Assembly: GCA_963681975.1 (NCBI GenBank) | Contig: OY820613.1 | Coordinates: forward strand, 2,046,001-2,110,000 | DNA: 64,000 nt | Source of the DNA: JANELJ01 sp024511395 | Lineage (GTDB): Bacteria; Pseudomonadota; Gammaproteobacteria; GRL18 | Direction of reading: 5' to 3' | Shown here: in pieces, positions 17,604 through 26,819 of the stretch | Numbering within the stretch: position 1 is the first letter of the stretch | Layout of the letters: every line of letters starts with the position of its first letter | Made by a program: the position numbers and the translations under genes | The notes under the pieces: generated by a model | What the model was told of the DNA's origin: nothing | Database searches by the model: none | The model's input: the letters and a program-made list of their open reading frames with translations, nothing else

Positions 17604-18269
17604 ATGGAACTCACCAATACAATTTTGCATCTCTTCCCGAAATTAAACGAAGCGATCAGCAAAGATGGTATCAATATTCTTAAACACTCTCAACAAATTA
17701 CTATCCCTGAAGGCACCACTATTTTTCATCAGGGTGATCAGTGTTTAAACTACCTGCTGGTCATTGCCGGTTCGGTTAAAGTGTTTACCCGTGCTGAAAA
17801 TGGCCGAGAAATTGTGCTTTATCATATTAGTAGTGGCGGTTCCTGTGTGTTAACCACATCCTGCCTTATTTCATCTGAAGACTATCCCGTTGAAGGCGTC
17901 ACCGAAACGGATGTCGTGGCACTAGCTATTCCTAAACCAATATTTGAACAGTATATGGCAGAATCCAAAGCCTTTCGCAAGCAGGTATTTCACTCCTATG
18001 GTGATCGCCTGATTAAATTAATTACCCTGGTAGAAGAAATCAGCTTCGCCAAGCTGGATATACGCTTGGCCAAGTATCTGCTAGAGAATGGTTCCGTTAA
18101 TACGCCCATACGCACTACTCACCAGGCTCTGGCTACGGAACTGGGATCGGCCCGTGAAGTGATCAGCCGTCAGCTGAAAGAGTTTGAAAATAAAGGCTGG
18201 GTATTACTAAGCCGGGGTAAAATTGAAATTACCAATCATGACGCTCTGGCTAACCTGCTGGCACATTAA
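17604..18269 (+). CDS. Crp/Fnr-family transcriptional regulator
   Basis: A 221-residue regulator: cyclic-nucleotide-binding-like beta roll (about 20-135), dimerisation helix, and a winged helix at about 150-215 with the recognition helix ATELGSAREVISRQLKEFE. It lacks the N-terminal cysteine cluster of Fnr. It has a cysteine pair in SCVLTTSCLIS within the effector pocket, which could be redox- or sulfide-responsive (inference). A perfect 23-bp palindrome and a DUF2892 pseudogene follow directly, a plausible former target. Confidence 0.85.
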   Translation: MELTNTILHLFPKLNEAISKDGINILKHSQQITIPEGTTIFHQGDQCLNYLLVIAGSVKVFTRAENGREIVLYHISSGGSCVLTTSCLISSEDYPVEGVTETDVVALAIPKPIFEQYMAESKAFRKQVFHSYGDRLIKLITLVEEISFAKLDIRLAKYLLENGSVNTPIRTTHQALATELGSAREVISRQLKEFENKGWVLLSRGKIEITNHDALANLLAH

Positions 18270-18306
18270 GCTCTCCTAAACACTTTAATATTTCTCGAAT
18301 TCCACT

Positions 18307-18329
18307 TTTAAGTGACATTGTCACTTAAA
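18307..18329. promoter_or_regulatory. Perfect 23-bp palindrome, candidate Crp/Fnr-family operator
   Basis: Two perfect 11-base arms, TTTAAGTGACA and TGTCACTTAAA, around a single T. The core GTGA-N5-TCAC resembles Crp/Fnr half-sites with spacing shorter by one than the Crp consensus. It lies 37 bp after the Crp/Fnr gene and 60 bp before the DUF2892 start, where an operator would sit. It could also act as a hairpin, but no T-run follows. Confidence 0.5.
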
Positions 18330-18389
18330 GCTTCAGTATTTTCTGTAAAAATATAATCACATTAAAAAAGAAAACTACTGGAGCTTATA

Positions 18390-18578
18390 ATGAAAAACTT
18401 TGGTGGCATCGATAAAATCTTACGCATTATTGTGGGTATTGTCTTAATTGCAGGGGTATTTGTACTGCCTGATGTACTTAACCCCTGAGGCTAGATTGGT
18501 ATAGTACCATTATTAACAGGTCTGTTTAATTTCTGCCCTATGTATCCTTTTCTGGGTATAAATACATCTAAAAAATAA
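18390..18578 (+). pseudogene. DUF2892 (YgaP-type membrane) gene inactivated by two nonsense codons
   Basis: The frame reads MKNFGGIDKILRIIVGIVLI, a hydrophobic DUF2892 start, then LPDVLNP, TGA, G, TAG, IGIVPLLTGLFNFCPMYPFLGINT. The family consensus here is PWGWIG, so both tryptophan TGG codons have become stops (18486-18488 TGA, 18492-18494 TAG) while the rest of the frame, to the TAA at 18578, is intact. A GGAG ribosome site precedes the ATG. Such small two-helix membrane proteins often sit with rhodanese or Crp/Fnr genes. A recent pseudogene. Confidence 0.8.
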
Positions 18579-18612
18579 ATAACGCTGAAATCTGTCGTTA
18601 TTGACCTAAAAC

Positions 18613-18810
18613 TCAGGAGGCTTTGCCGTCATCCTGTTTATTCTGCTGATATTTTTTCTGGCAATACTCCTGCAGACATTTTTCCAGAACAGTTTCCAGT
18701 CGATCCAGTAATCCGTCCGGAATTGAATCTTCACCATGTTTTAACTGCCATTCTTTTATAAAGAGCAAGCAGTGATCCAGCTCATTTAGTTCTTTATCCT
18801 GCGTCATCAT
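18613..18810 (-). CDS. Small hypothetical protein (65 aa)
   Basis: A 65-residue, mostly charged and helical protein with two cysteines in its second half (LEKCLQEYC). I do not recognise a family. It is convergent with the dead DUF2892 gene. A short AATGATGAC start context with two consecutive Met codons makes the exact start uncertain by one codon. Codon use resembles real genes, but conservation would have to confirm it. Confidence 0.5.
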   Translation of the reverse strand: MMTQDKELNELDHCLLFIKEWQLKHGEDSIPDGLLDRLETVLEKCLQEYCQKKYQQNKQDDGKAS

Positions 18811-19122
18811 TCCTGTCTCTATTATCTGCTTAATGTACTATTACATTACTGCTATAGAAACAGCTTAAACCAGAAACAGAAATTTTACTTGCCTTTACAC
18901 GCCATCATTTTGACTATTTGCGCCATTTTTTAAATCAGGCGGATATTATTGATTTAAGCCGCACTGCTTTATAATTTTTGACATAAAAGGTTCAAAAGCT
19001 CTGATCTGAGCTTCAACTTCTTTTAAACGTACTTTATCATTTAACTAAAGTTTAGAGTTTCAGCTCCCCCAAAAAGGAGAATCATTTAAAATTTATTGAT
19101 TACCTCAGTTAACCGATAGTCC

Positions 19123-19234
19123 GTAACAGGAACCGGGTATCCCTTGCTGAAGCCGCCGTGAATCCATCCATGGAGGCTTTTCGACAGCTACCCTGCTGTC
19201 GAAACTTCATCAAGGGACACCCGGCCCCTGTTAC
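19123..19234 (+). repeat. Multi-branched inverted-repeat element in the IS-B2 leader
   Basis: Same nested arms as in B1 (GTAACAG/CTGTTAC outside; TTTCGACAG/CTGTCGAAA hairpin inside), here reading on the plus strand. The inner loop differs (CTACC against CCTCC), but all stems are kept. Confidence 0.7.
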
Positions 19235-19445
19235 TCCGAGGTAAACAAAATAATTCAGTAAAAACAGGAAAAAAATGTAAAAAAAAGCAAAAAACAGTTG
19301 ATAAAAATTCGGCAGCATTGCTGCTTCTTCTTAAAAGAGCTATCTTTTAAGAAGCGGCCTTCAGTAAGAAAAAACAAACTTCTGGAGGCCGCAATGCACA
19401 CCAAAGGATACGGCAATATCCCTGATGAACTATTTTTATTACATA

Positions 19446-20943
19446 GTCTGCCCTGAATAAAACATAGTGCATTGATTTATAAAGAAATATTTCTTGATTA
19501 TGGGTGTTAAATTTGCAGGTTTTTGGTAAAATAAGCCTTATTACCTTGCAAATTTCCAGACCAGAATGAAGCCAGAGAAACAGCCAAAAATACCTCAGGA
19601 AGACCTGTTCAGGATGCGCCTTGAAAACATGCTGGACATAAACCATGAGTTGATTAAGTTATCAAAACACATAGATTGGGAAAGTCCTGATAAAGAATGG
19701 GGCGCTCTGTTTGTATCCACTAAAGGTGCTCCTGCCATACGCACTCGATTGATTGCAGGATTGCATTACCTGAAACACCTGCATGATTTATCGGATGAAC
19801 AGGTAGTAAAAGGCTGGACAGAAAATCCGTACTGGCAGTATTTCTGTGGTGAAGAATACTTTCAGCATAAAATGCCTATACACCCTGTGACCATGACCAA
19901 ATGGCGTAACCGGCCGGGTAAATCAGGCAGTGAAAAATTACTGATTGAAACCATTAAAGCCGGACTAAAGAGTAAAACCATAAAGCCCGGCAGTTTAAAG
20001 AAAGTCACGGTAGATACTACCGTACAGGAAAAGAACATCGCTTTTCCAACCGATTCAAAGCTCCTGAACAAAGCCAGAGAAAACCTGGTTAAACTGTCCA
20101 AAGAGCACGGTATTAAACTGCGTCAGAACTATAATCGGGTTGGGCCGCAATATGTACTAATGGCCAGTCGTTATGCTCATGCAAAACAGTTTAAACGCAT
20201 GAAGAAAATGAACAATAAACTGAAATCCCGTTTAGGTCGTGTTAAACGGGATATTGAACGACAACTGCCCAACTATTCTGTTGATATTCAGTCTCTGTTT
20301 GAAGTAGCTCTAAAACAGGCTCAGAAACTGATTGAGCAGGAGCAGCACAGTAAAAACAAGCTTTACAGTTTACATGCACCGGAAGTCGAGTGTATCAGTA
20401 AAGGCAAAGCTCATAAGCCTTATGAATTTGGAGTTAAAACCAGTATCGCGGTAACTAACAAGGAAGGCTTTGTTATTGGTGCTCAAAGTTGTCCGGGCAA
20501 TCCTTATGATGGACATACCTTGCTGCCACAACTGGAACAGATAAAACAGTTTACAGCCGTACAACCGGAACACTGCTTTGTTGACCGGGGTTATCGTGGA
20601 CATGAAGTAAAAGACACTAAAGTTTTTATCTCAGGTCAGAAGCGAGGCGTTACCCGAAGTATTAAAAAGGCATTAAAACGGCGCAGTGCGATTGAGCCTG
20701 AAATTGGTCATATGAAAAACGATGGCCGTTTAGACCGCTGCTACCTCAAAGGTGCAGTCGGTGATGCCATTAATGTGGTTATGGTAGCCGCTGGACATAA
20801 CTTAAGAAAGATCCTCAATAAGCTCCGGCTTTTGTGGCTCAAAATTATTTCCGGTTTGATGGGGTATTTTATCAAACCAAGGCAATCAGCTGCTTTAAAC
20901 CTGGCTTGATGTCAGGCTTAAAACGGTATTATTCAGGTTGAAC
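19446..20943 (+). mobile_element. IS-A copy 2 (A2), inserted in IS-B2
   Basis: 1498 bp, flanked by the direct repeat TACATA (19440-19445, 20944-20949). Comparison with intact IS-B sequence (TTATTACATAACATTT) shows the empty site directly and proves a 6-bp duplication. The left end begins GTCTGCCCTGAATAA, a variant shared only with A8. Confidence 0.95.
19566..20909 (+). CDS. IS5-family transposase of IS-A copy A2
   Basis: Intact 447-residue DDE transposase. Diagnostic residues are LDINHE, HIDWESPDKE, WTENPYWQYF, and PEHCFVDRG, where His replaces the usual Gln two residues before the second catalytic Asp; only A8 shares this. The C-terminus ends GYFIKPRQSAALNLA. Confidence 0.94.
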   Translation: MKPEKQPKIPQEDLFRMRLENMLDINHELIKLSKHIDWESPDKEWGALFVSTKGAPAIRTRLIAGLHYLKHLHDLSDEQVVKGWTENPYWQYFCGEEYFQHKMPIHPVTMTKWRNRPGKSGSEKLLIETIKAGLKSKTIKPGSLKKVTVDTTVQEKNIAFPTDSKLLNKARENLVKLSKEHGIKLRQNYNRVGPQYVLMASRYAHAKQFKRMKKMNNKLKSRLGRVKRDIERQLPNYSVDIQSLFEVALKQAQKLIEQEQHSKNKLYSLHAPEVECISKGKAHKPYEFGVKTSIAVTNKEGFVIGAQSCPGNPYDGHTLLPQLEQIKQFTAVQPEHCFVDRGYRGHEVKDTKVFISGQKRGVTRSIKKALKRRSAIEPEIGHMKNDGRLDRCYLKGAVGDAINVVMVAAGHNLRKILNKLRLLWLKIISGLMGYFIKPRQSAALNLA

Positions 20944-22397
20944 TACATAACATTTTTAACCCAAGCGCTACCCCTTAGGTAGGAGCACAAAAACCTTTAT
21001 TGAGTTACTAATATCTTAAACTGATGAGACAGTGGACGGCTCTGTTTCTAAAGCTGTTTGGGGATAATCCGGTTTATCTGGCCATAGATGACTCTATCGT
21101 GCTGCGTCATTCCAAAAAGGCACCCATGAGTCAGATACACCACCAGCATGGTAATAAAACCAATCTGTCCCGGTATGTCAAAGGGCAATGCCGGGTAGCA
21201 CTGGCTGCGATTGTTAAGCGTTCTGGCTGTAATACGGCTCTGCCATTGTTATTACGTTTAACACCACAGGCCGGTAACAGTGGTAAACTGGTGATTGCCC
21301 GAAGTCTTATCCGGGCATTGATGGAACCGCTAAAAGATAAAGCGGTTACTGTATTGGTGGACAGTTGGTATATGTGCCGTTCTTTTATTGAACCGGTACA
21401 GGCTTATAATATGACGGTTATAGGTCAGGTACGAATCGATACCGTATTATATAAACGACCCTGGCAACGTAAAGGCCGGGGACGACCCGGAAAATATGGG
21501 ACACGTTATACAAAAGAAAAAATTAAACGGCTGCCTTTAAATAAGGAAACCGTACACCTGTATGGACGTGAACAGCAGGTTAATTACCGAACAGCGCTGG
21601 CTAAAGCCCGCTTTCTGAATGGCCAGTCGGTATGCTTTGTCTGGTGTGAGTTTGAGGACTCTAAAGGGAAAAAAAGACCGCGTCTATTACTGTCAACAGA
21701 TATGCAGTTAAGTGGTCTGGATATTATTGTCGCTTATGAAAAGCGCTGGTCGATTGAGCCCATGTTCAATCAGTTAAAAAATGTCCGGACCCGGTATTGC
21801 GCTTAATTGATAATATGCCCTGGCGAAAGAATACACCCATTACTGCCGGAAGAATACGAATGGGACTGATAAGGTATTTTTCGCAGGTTAGAGTCAGGGA
21901 CTGGTGGGATGGTAAGTCCCAAAAATTCCAGCCACCGGATACGGATATTTTAAGGCGATTTGAAGATTTGTTATAAAAACAATTTCAAAACAGCTGGTTA
22001 TAAACAAATTGTTAAAGAACGTATGAGCGAAACAGGACTCTCAAGGGTGAGCTGTCGCTCTAAACTTTAGTCATTTAACTTTAAAGCATCTTTTTTGTGC
22101 ACATAAAGCTGGTAGGAATGTTTACTGTCTTCATAAATCGTTCGATTGGAAACCCGTGACAGGGCTGACTGAACAGGCACAGACCCGCTGTGGAAACAAT
22201 GTTTCCAGCTGTTCCAGACTGGTCACCTGTGACTGTAGTTTTTTCCCCTGTGTATAACAGCCAACAATCATTTTAGTGCGAATTTTATCAAAGATTTTTT
22301 TCTCCTCCATCTGCCTGAACTGCTGATCGCTGGTAAAGACAGAAGTACTGGTAAATCCAGCAATAATAAAAACAACAACTAACATAATTTTTTCCAC

Positions 22398-22723
22398 GGT
22401 ATAAATTTCCTGATAATGGGTGTTAAAGAATAGTATAGAACAGATTAAGACATTTAACAGCCAAGGCAGAACTACCATTACAGCGACCTGTAGTAAGCAT
22501 ATTAGAATAAGCTAAATTAATGTTTTTTGTAGTATAAATTGGGGTATATACCTATATAATTACTGACCTTAATCGGTTAATAATAAACCTATAATAAATG
22601 TGGCTATAGAAAGGATACTCAGAATTAGCCCGCTAAAATTATAATAAAAAGTTATTCTCTTAAAACTATCCCTGCATTTAATTACTTCAATGTTAGTTCA
22701 ATGAGGATAAGGAGTGTATAAAA
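22398..22723. other. Intergenic region before the Sel1 gene
   Basis: Very AT-rich, no coding character on either strand. An AAGGAG-like site (GATAAGGAG) sits before the Sel1 gene start. No clear repeat or terminator seen. Confidence 0.45.
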
Positions 22724-23215
22724 ATGAACTTCAAAAAATACCTTATTACAATTATTTCAATGGGGGCTTTAATTTTCGCCAGCAGTTTCAGCTATGCCTC
22801 AGAATGCAGCAAATTATTTAATGCTCAGAATTACAGCGCTGCTCTGCAACAATGTAAATCGGAAGCCTGGCAATCCAGTATCCGTGCCAGCTTTATTCTT
22901 GGTCAGATGTATGAAAAAGGTCTGGGGGTAAAAGCCGATCCTGAAATAGCGGTTAATTACTATCGGCAGGCAGTTCTGGCTAATGATCTGGATTCACAGA
23001 TTGCCTTAGGACTGTATCACGAAAACAACGAGAACTACCTGTTAAGTCATGTCTACCTTACCCTGGCCATAGATAACGGCAGTCTGGGAGCCAGCTTGGA
23101 GAAAGACAAGGTAGAACAGAAGCTTTCCAAAGATGAACTAATCCTGTCCAGAGATTATGTTGATCTTGTAAAGTCCGCTATCAATCAGCAAAGACGCATA
23201 TTTGCAATGAACTAA
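22724..23215 (+). CDS. Secreted Sel1-repeat (TPR-like) protein
   Basis: A 163-residue exported protein; the signal peptide (about 1-26) ends FSYAS. One good Sel1-like repeat is visible, ASFILGQMYEKGLGVKADPEIAVNYYRQAV, followed by a weaker one (SQIALGLYHENNENYLLSHVYLTLAI). Sel1 proteins act as protein-binding scaffolds in the periplasm or envelope. A pair of cysteines near the start of the mature chain (ECSKL, LQQCK) may form a disulfide. The partner is unknown. Confidence 0.75.
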   Translation: MNFKKYLITIISMGALIFASSFSYASECSKLFNAQNYSAALQQCKSEAWQSSIRASFILGQMYEKGLGVKADPEIAVNYYRQAVLANDLDSQIALGLYHENNENYLLSHVYLTLAIDNGSLGASLEKDKVEQKLSKDELILSRDYVDLVKSAINQQRRIFAMN

Positions 23216-23252
23216 ATTTACAGCACTGAATCATAATCATCTCGAAACTCTT

Positions 23253-23271
23253 CGTGGGCAGGATGCCCACG
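23253..23271. repeat. Short palindromic REP-like repeat
   Basis: CGTGGGCA-GGA-TGCCCACG, an 8-bp perfect stem with a 3-base loop, in the 3' region of the Sel1 gene. A variant lies at 32236-32252. Confidence 0.6.
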
Positions 23272-23358
23272 CTCCCTCGGCAGTACTTTTCTTTAACTTA
23301 AAATTATTGCAAAATACTGTAAACAGTACCTGATTACCCTGACCTATAATTTTAAATA

Positions 23359-24856
23359 GTCCACCCTGAATAAAACATATAGCATTGATTTATAAAGAAA
23401 TATTGCTTGATTATGGGTGTTAAATTTGCAGGTTTTTGGTAAAATAAGCCTTATTACCTTGCAAATTTCCATACCAAAATGAAGCCAAAGAAACAGCCAA
23501 AAATACCTCAGGAAGACCTGTTCAGGATGCGTCTTGAAAACATGCTGGACTTAAATCATGAGTTGATTAAGTTATCAAAACACATAAACTGGGAAAGTCT
23601 TGATAAAGAATGGGGAGCCCTGTTTATATCCACTAAAGGCGCTCCTGCCATACGCACTCGATTGATTGCAGGATTGCATTACCTGAAACACCTGCATGAT
23701 TTATCGGATGAACAGGTAGTAAAAGGCTGGACAGAAAATCCGTACTGGCAGTATTTCTGTGGTGAAGAATACTTTCAGCATAAAATGCCTATACACCCTG
23801 TGACCATGACCAAATGGCGTAACCGGCCGGGTAAATCAGGCAGTGAAAAATTACTGATTGAAACCATTAAAGCCGGACTAAAGAGTAAAACCATAAAGCC
23901 CGGCAGTTTAAAGAAAGTCACGGTAGATACTACCGTACAGGAAAAGAACATCGCTTTTCCAACCGATTCAAAGCTCCTGAACAAAGCCAGAGAAAACCTG
24001 GTTAAACTGTCCAAAGAGCACGGTATTAAACTGCGTCAGAACTATAATCGGGTTGGGCCGCAATATGTACTAATGGCCAGTCGTTATGCTCATGCAAAAC
24101 AGTTTAAACGCATGAAGAAAATGAACAATAAACTGAAATCCCGTTTAGGTCGTGTTAAACGGGATATTGAACGACAACTGCCCAACTATTCTGTTGATAT
24201 TCAGTCTCTGTTTGAAGTAGCTCTAAAACAGGCTCAGAAACTGATTGAGCAGGAGCAGCACAGTAAAAACAAGCTTTACAGTTTACATGCACCGGAAGTC
24301 GAGTGTATCAGTAAAGGCAAAGCTCATAAGCCTTATGAATTTGGAGTTAAAACCAGTATCGCGGTAACTAACAAGGAAGGCTTTGTTATTGGGGCTCAAA
24401 GTTGTCCAGGAAATCCTTATGATGGACATACCTTGTTACCACAACTGGAGCAGATAAAACAGTTTACAGCCGTACAACCGGAACAGTGCTTTGTTGACCG
24501 GGGTTATCGTGGACATGAAGTAAAAGACACGAAAGTTTTTATCTCAGGTCAGAAACGAGGCGTTACCCGAAGTATTAAAAAGGCATTAAAACGGCGCAGT
24601 GCGATTGAGCCTGAAATTGGTCATATGAAAAACGATGGCCGTTTAGACCGCTGCTATCTGAAAGGTGCAGTCGGTGATGCCATTAATGTGGTTATGGTAG
24701 CCGCTGGTCATAACTTAAGAAAGATCCTCAATAAGCTCCGGCTTTTGTGGCTCAAAATTATTTCCGGTTTGATGGGGTGTTTTATCAAACCGGAGCAATC
24801 TGCTGCTTTAAACCTGGCTTGAGGTCAGGCTTAAAACGGTATTATTCAGGTTGAAC
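23359..24856 (+). mobile_element. IS-A copy 3 (A3), upstream of the nitroreductase gene
   Basis: 1498 bp, flanked by the direct repeat TAAATA (23353-23358, 24857-24862). The right end is only 13 bp from the nitroreductase ATG. Its sequence is a patchwork: the left third matches A4/A1, the middle matches A2/A8, and the right end matches A1/A4. Confidence 0.94.
23479..24822 (+). CDS. IS5-family transposase of IS-A copy A3
   Basis: Intact 447-residue DDE transposase that is a protein-level mosaic: MKPKKQ, LDLNHE and HINWESLDKE as in A4, then WTENPYWQYF, VGPQ and EVALKQ as in A2, then PEQCFVDRG and GCFIKPEQ as in A1. All catalytic residues are present. Confidence 0.94.
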   Translation: MKPKKQPKIPQEDLFRMRLENMLDLNHELIKLSKHINWESLDKEWGALFISTKGAPAIRTRLIAGLHYLKHLHDLSDEQVVKGWTENPYWQYFCGEEYFQHKMPIHPVTMTKWRNRPGKSGSEKLLIETIKAGLKSKTIKPGSLKKVTVDTTVQEKNIAFPTDSKLLNKARENLVKLSKEHGIKLRQNYNRVGPQYVLMASRYAHAKQFKRMKKMNNKLKSRLGRVKRDIERQLPNYSVDIQSLFEVALKQAQKLIEQEQHSKNKLYSLHAPEVECISKGKAHKPYEFGVKTSIAVTNKEGFVIGAQSCPGNPYDGHTLLPQLEQIKQFTAVQPEQCFVDRGYRGHEVKDTKVFISGQKRGVTRSIKKALKRRSAIEPEIGHMKNDGRLDRCYLKGAVGDAINVVMVAAGHNLRKILNKLRLLWLKIISGLMGCFIKPEQSAALNLA

Positions 24857-24869
24857 TAAATAACTGACT

Positions 24870-25529
24870 ATGAATAAAGATCAATTTCTGGAAATGATGA
24901 ACTTTCGCCATGCCTGCAAGGTTTTTGACGAAACTAAAAAAATCTCTGATGAGGACTTCCAATATATTCTGGAGGCCGCCAGACTGTCTCCCAGTTCTTT
25001 TGGTTATGAACCCTGGCACTTTCTGGTGGTTCAGGATATGGGACTTAGAGAAAAGCTCAAAGAACATGCCTGGGGTGCTCAGGGCACCCTGCCTACCGCC
25101 AGTCATTTTGTCGTGGCTCTGGCCCGTACCGGCAAAACCACCCGCTATGACAGCGATTATATTGAACACATGATGGCAGATATTCATCATCTGCCGGAAG
25201 ATGTCCGCACTAAACGGCGCAGTTATTACCAGGCTTTTCAGGAAAAAGACTTTCACCTTCTGGAAAGCGAACGGGCAATGTTTGACTGGGCCTGCAAACA
25301 GACCTATATTGCCCTAGCCAATATGATGAATGCCGCCGCCTATATTAAAATTGACAGTTGTCCAGTGGAAGGCTTTGTAGCGGATGATCTGAATAAACTG
25401 CTGTCTGACGAATTTAATATTGATACATCAGTCTTTCAGGCGGCTTATATGGTGGCCTTTGGTTATCGTAAAGATCCCCAGAAAGAAAAAAACCGTCAGC
25501 CTCTGGAAGATATTGTCAGCTGGTATTAG
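24870..25529 (+). CDS. NAD(P)H-dependent nitroreductase-family oxidoreductase
   Basis: FMN-binding nitroreductase-like protein of 219 residues. MNFRHACKVFD is the family's N-terminal RRSxRxF-type FMN phosphate contact, followed by ILEAARLSPSSFGYEPWHFLVV and the late AAYMVAFGYR. The subgroup resembles NfsB/YdgI-like enzymes; the substrate is unknown. IS-A3 was inserted 13 bp upstream of the ATG, which leaves no recognisable ribosome site (TAACTGACT precedes the start) and separates the gene from its original promoter. Expression now probably depends on read-through from the IS. Confidence 0.85.
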   Translation: MNKDQFLEMMNFRHACKVFDETKKISDEDFQYILEAARLSPSSFGYEPWHFLVVQDMGLREKLKEHAWGAQGTLPTASHFVVALARTGKTTRYDSDYIEHMMADIHHLPEDVRTKRRSYYQAFQEKDFHLLESERAMFDWACKQTYIALANMMNAAAYIKIDSCPVEGFVADDLNKLLSDEFNIDTSVFQAAYMVAFGYRKDPQKEKNRQPLEDIVSWY

Positions 25530-25540
25530 TCACCGGCAGT

Positions 25541-26737
25541 CTAAACATACTGACCGGCACAAAACCCAGATGCCCATGCCCACTGGAAATTAAACCCGCC
25601 CAGGTGGCCTGTAACATCCACCACCTCACCAATAAAATACAAACCTTTTACTTTTCTGACCTGCATGGTTTTGGAAGACAGTTCGCTGGTATCAAGACCA
25701 CCAACAGTCACTTCTGCTACCCGGTAGCCTTCCGTACCAGAAGGCGTATACTTCCAGCTCGAAAACAGTTTAGAAACAGACTCTATACCACTGATATTAT
25801 ATTGTTTTACTGGTTTTTCAATAGACACACTCTGAGTAAACACTTCAACCAGCCTGCGGGGTAATAATCGGCATAGCAGTGTTTTTAAGCAGCTATCTGG
25901 ATGTTCTTTCTGCTGCTGAGTTAACCAGTAGCCTAAATCCAGATCGGGCAATAAATTAATCTCAACCCTCTGTCCTTTGTGCCAGTAAGAAGATATCTGC
26001 AAAATAACCGGACCGCTCAAACCTTTATGAGTAAACAGAAGATTTTCCCTGAAGCTTTTAGCCCCCTCCTCACTATCAAGTGAAACCACGGCTTCCACAG
26101 CAATCCCTGATAAACACTGCAGGGTTTTTAGCTGAGTCTTATTATGGGTAAACGGAACCAGACCCGGTCGGGTCGGGATCAGCTTCAGTTCAAACTGCCG
26201 GGCTACTTTCAGCCCGAAATCAGTGGCACCCATTTTAGGAACCGATAAACCACCTGTAGCAATGACCAGTGATTCAGCCGTAAAACTCTTCTGACTGGTA
26301 TGCAGTAAGAAGCTCTCATCCCCTGAAATCCGGGCAATGTTTTCAATATGGCAATCCAGAATAATATCTGCATGATAACGATGGCATTCTGCCAGCAGCA
26401 TATCCACAATATCCATGGCACTGCGATCACAGAATAACTGCTCATGATCTCTTTCATGCCAGGGGATATCGTATTCTGCCATCAATGCCAGAAAATCAAA
26501 ATACTGGTAACGGGACAGGGCTGATTTACAGAAATGGGGGTTCTGTGACAGGTAATTGTCCACACTGACATAATAATTACTGAAATTGCACTTGCCTCCG
26601 CCGGAGATACGGATCTTTTTGGCCGCTTTAACAGCATGATCCAGAACAACCACCCTTCTGCCCCGTTTAGCGGCCTCTACAGCACACATTAAGCCTGAAG
26701 CACTGGCACCGATAATAACAACATCATAACTATTCAT
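25541..26737 (-). CDS. YhiN/HI0933-family flavoprotein (BaiN-like oxidoreductase)
   Basis: A 398-residue FAD protein. The N-terminal dinucleotide-binding motif is VVIIGASASGLMCAVEAAKRGRRVVVLD (GxSxSG form), followed by ISGGGKCNFSN, which marks this family, a central insertion, and a C-terminal FAD contact VTGHLGGFNFQWAWASGFCAG. Members are soluble oxidoreductases of largely unknown substrate. The gene converges on the nitroreductase gene with an 11-bp gap and is divergent from slyX. Confidence 0.88.
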   Translation of the reverse strand: MNSYDVVIIGASASGLMCAVEAAKRGRRVVVLDHAVKAAKKIRISGGGKCNFSNYYVSVDNYLSQNPHFCKSALSRYQYFDFLALMAEYDIPWHERDHEQLFCDRSAMDIVDMLLAECHRYHADIILDCHIENIARISGDESFLLHTSQKSFTAESLVIATGGLSVPKMGATDFGLKVARQFELKLIPTRPGLVPFTHNKTQLKTLQCLSGIAVEAVVSLDSEEGAKSFRENLLFTHKGLSGPVILQISSYWHKGQRVEINLLPDLDLGYWLTQQQKEHPDSCLKTLLCRLLPRRLVEVFTQSVSIEKPVKQYNISGIESVSKLFSSWKYTPSGTEGYRVAEVTVGGLDTSELSSKTMQVRKVKGLYFIGEVVDVTGHLGGFNFQWAWASGFCAGQYV

Positions 26738-26819
26738 ATTAATAATAAAAGCCTGTACAATTCAGCGTAACCCCAATGGTCTAGTTAAGTAAAAATAAGT
26801 GTAACAAAAATGGTTATCC

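Larger units (their letters stand above)
19394..21976 (+). pseudogene. IS-B2 transposase remnant, interrupted by IS-A2 and two deletions
   Basis: The start MHTKGYGNIPDELF lies just before the IS-A2 insertion; the frame resumes after it but lacks the segment encoding about 50 residues. An open piece at 21024-21806 keeps AIDDSIVLRHSKK, VDSWYMCRSF and YEKRWSIEPMFNQLK, and then a deletion fuses QLKN to a shifted frame. The final RRFEDLL codons survive just before 21976. Confidence 0.85.
19045..22070 (+). mobile_element. IS-B copy 2 (B2), with IS-A2 nested inside
   Basis: Ends CTAAAGTTTAGAG in inverted orientation with the direct repeat TCATTTAA outside (19037-19044 and 22071-22078). The IS-A2 insertion lies near the transposase start. 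Outside A2 the copy has lost about 150 bp after TTGAGTTACTAAT and about 120 bp in the C-terminal coding part between two AAATG repeats. It cannot make a transposase. Confidence 0.88.
18946..22397 (-). pseudogene. Small exported-protein gene split by IS-B2 and frameshifted
   Basis: The 5' part (22397 or 22385 down to 22071) encodes a signal-peptide-like MLVVVFIIAGFTSTSVF and the helical DQQFRQMEEKKIFDKIRTKM with two cysteines; a one-base frameshift near 22160 moves the frame to ALSRVSNRTIYEDSKHSYQLY. The 3' part (19044 to 18946) continues VRLKEVEAQIRAFEPFMSKI and ends CGLNQ. The two parts join in frame at the 8-bp duplication TCATTTAA made by IS-B2. Family unknown. It is dead through both the insertion and the frameshift. 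Confidence 0.65.

Noticed and set aside
19109..19318. Open frames across the IS-B leader (also at 11310, 51704, 53960)
   Set aside because: They run through the inverted-repeat region and T-runs with no protein-like character, and change with each copy's deletions.
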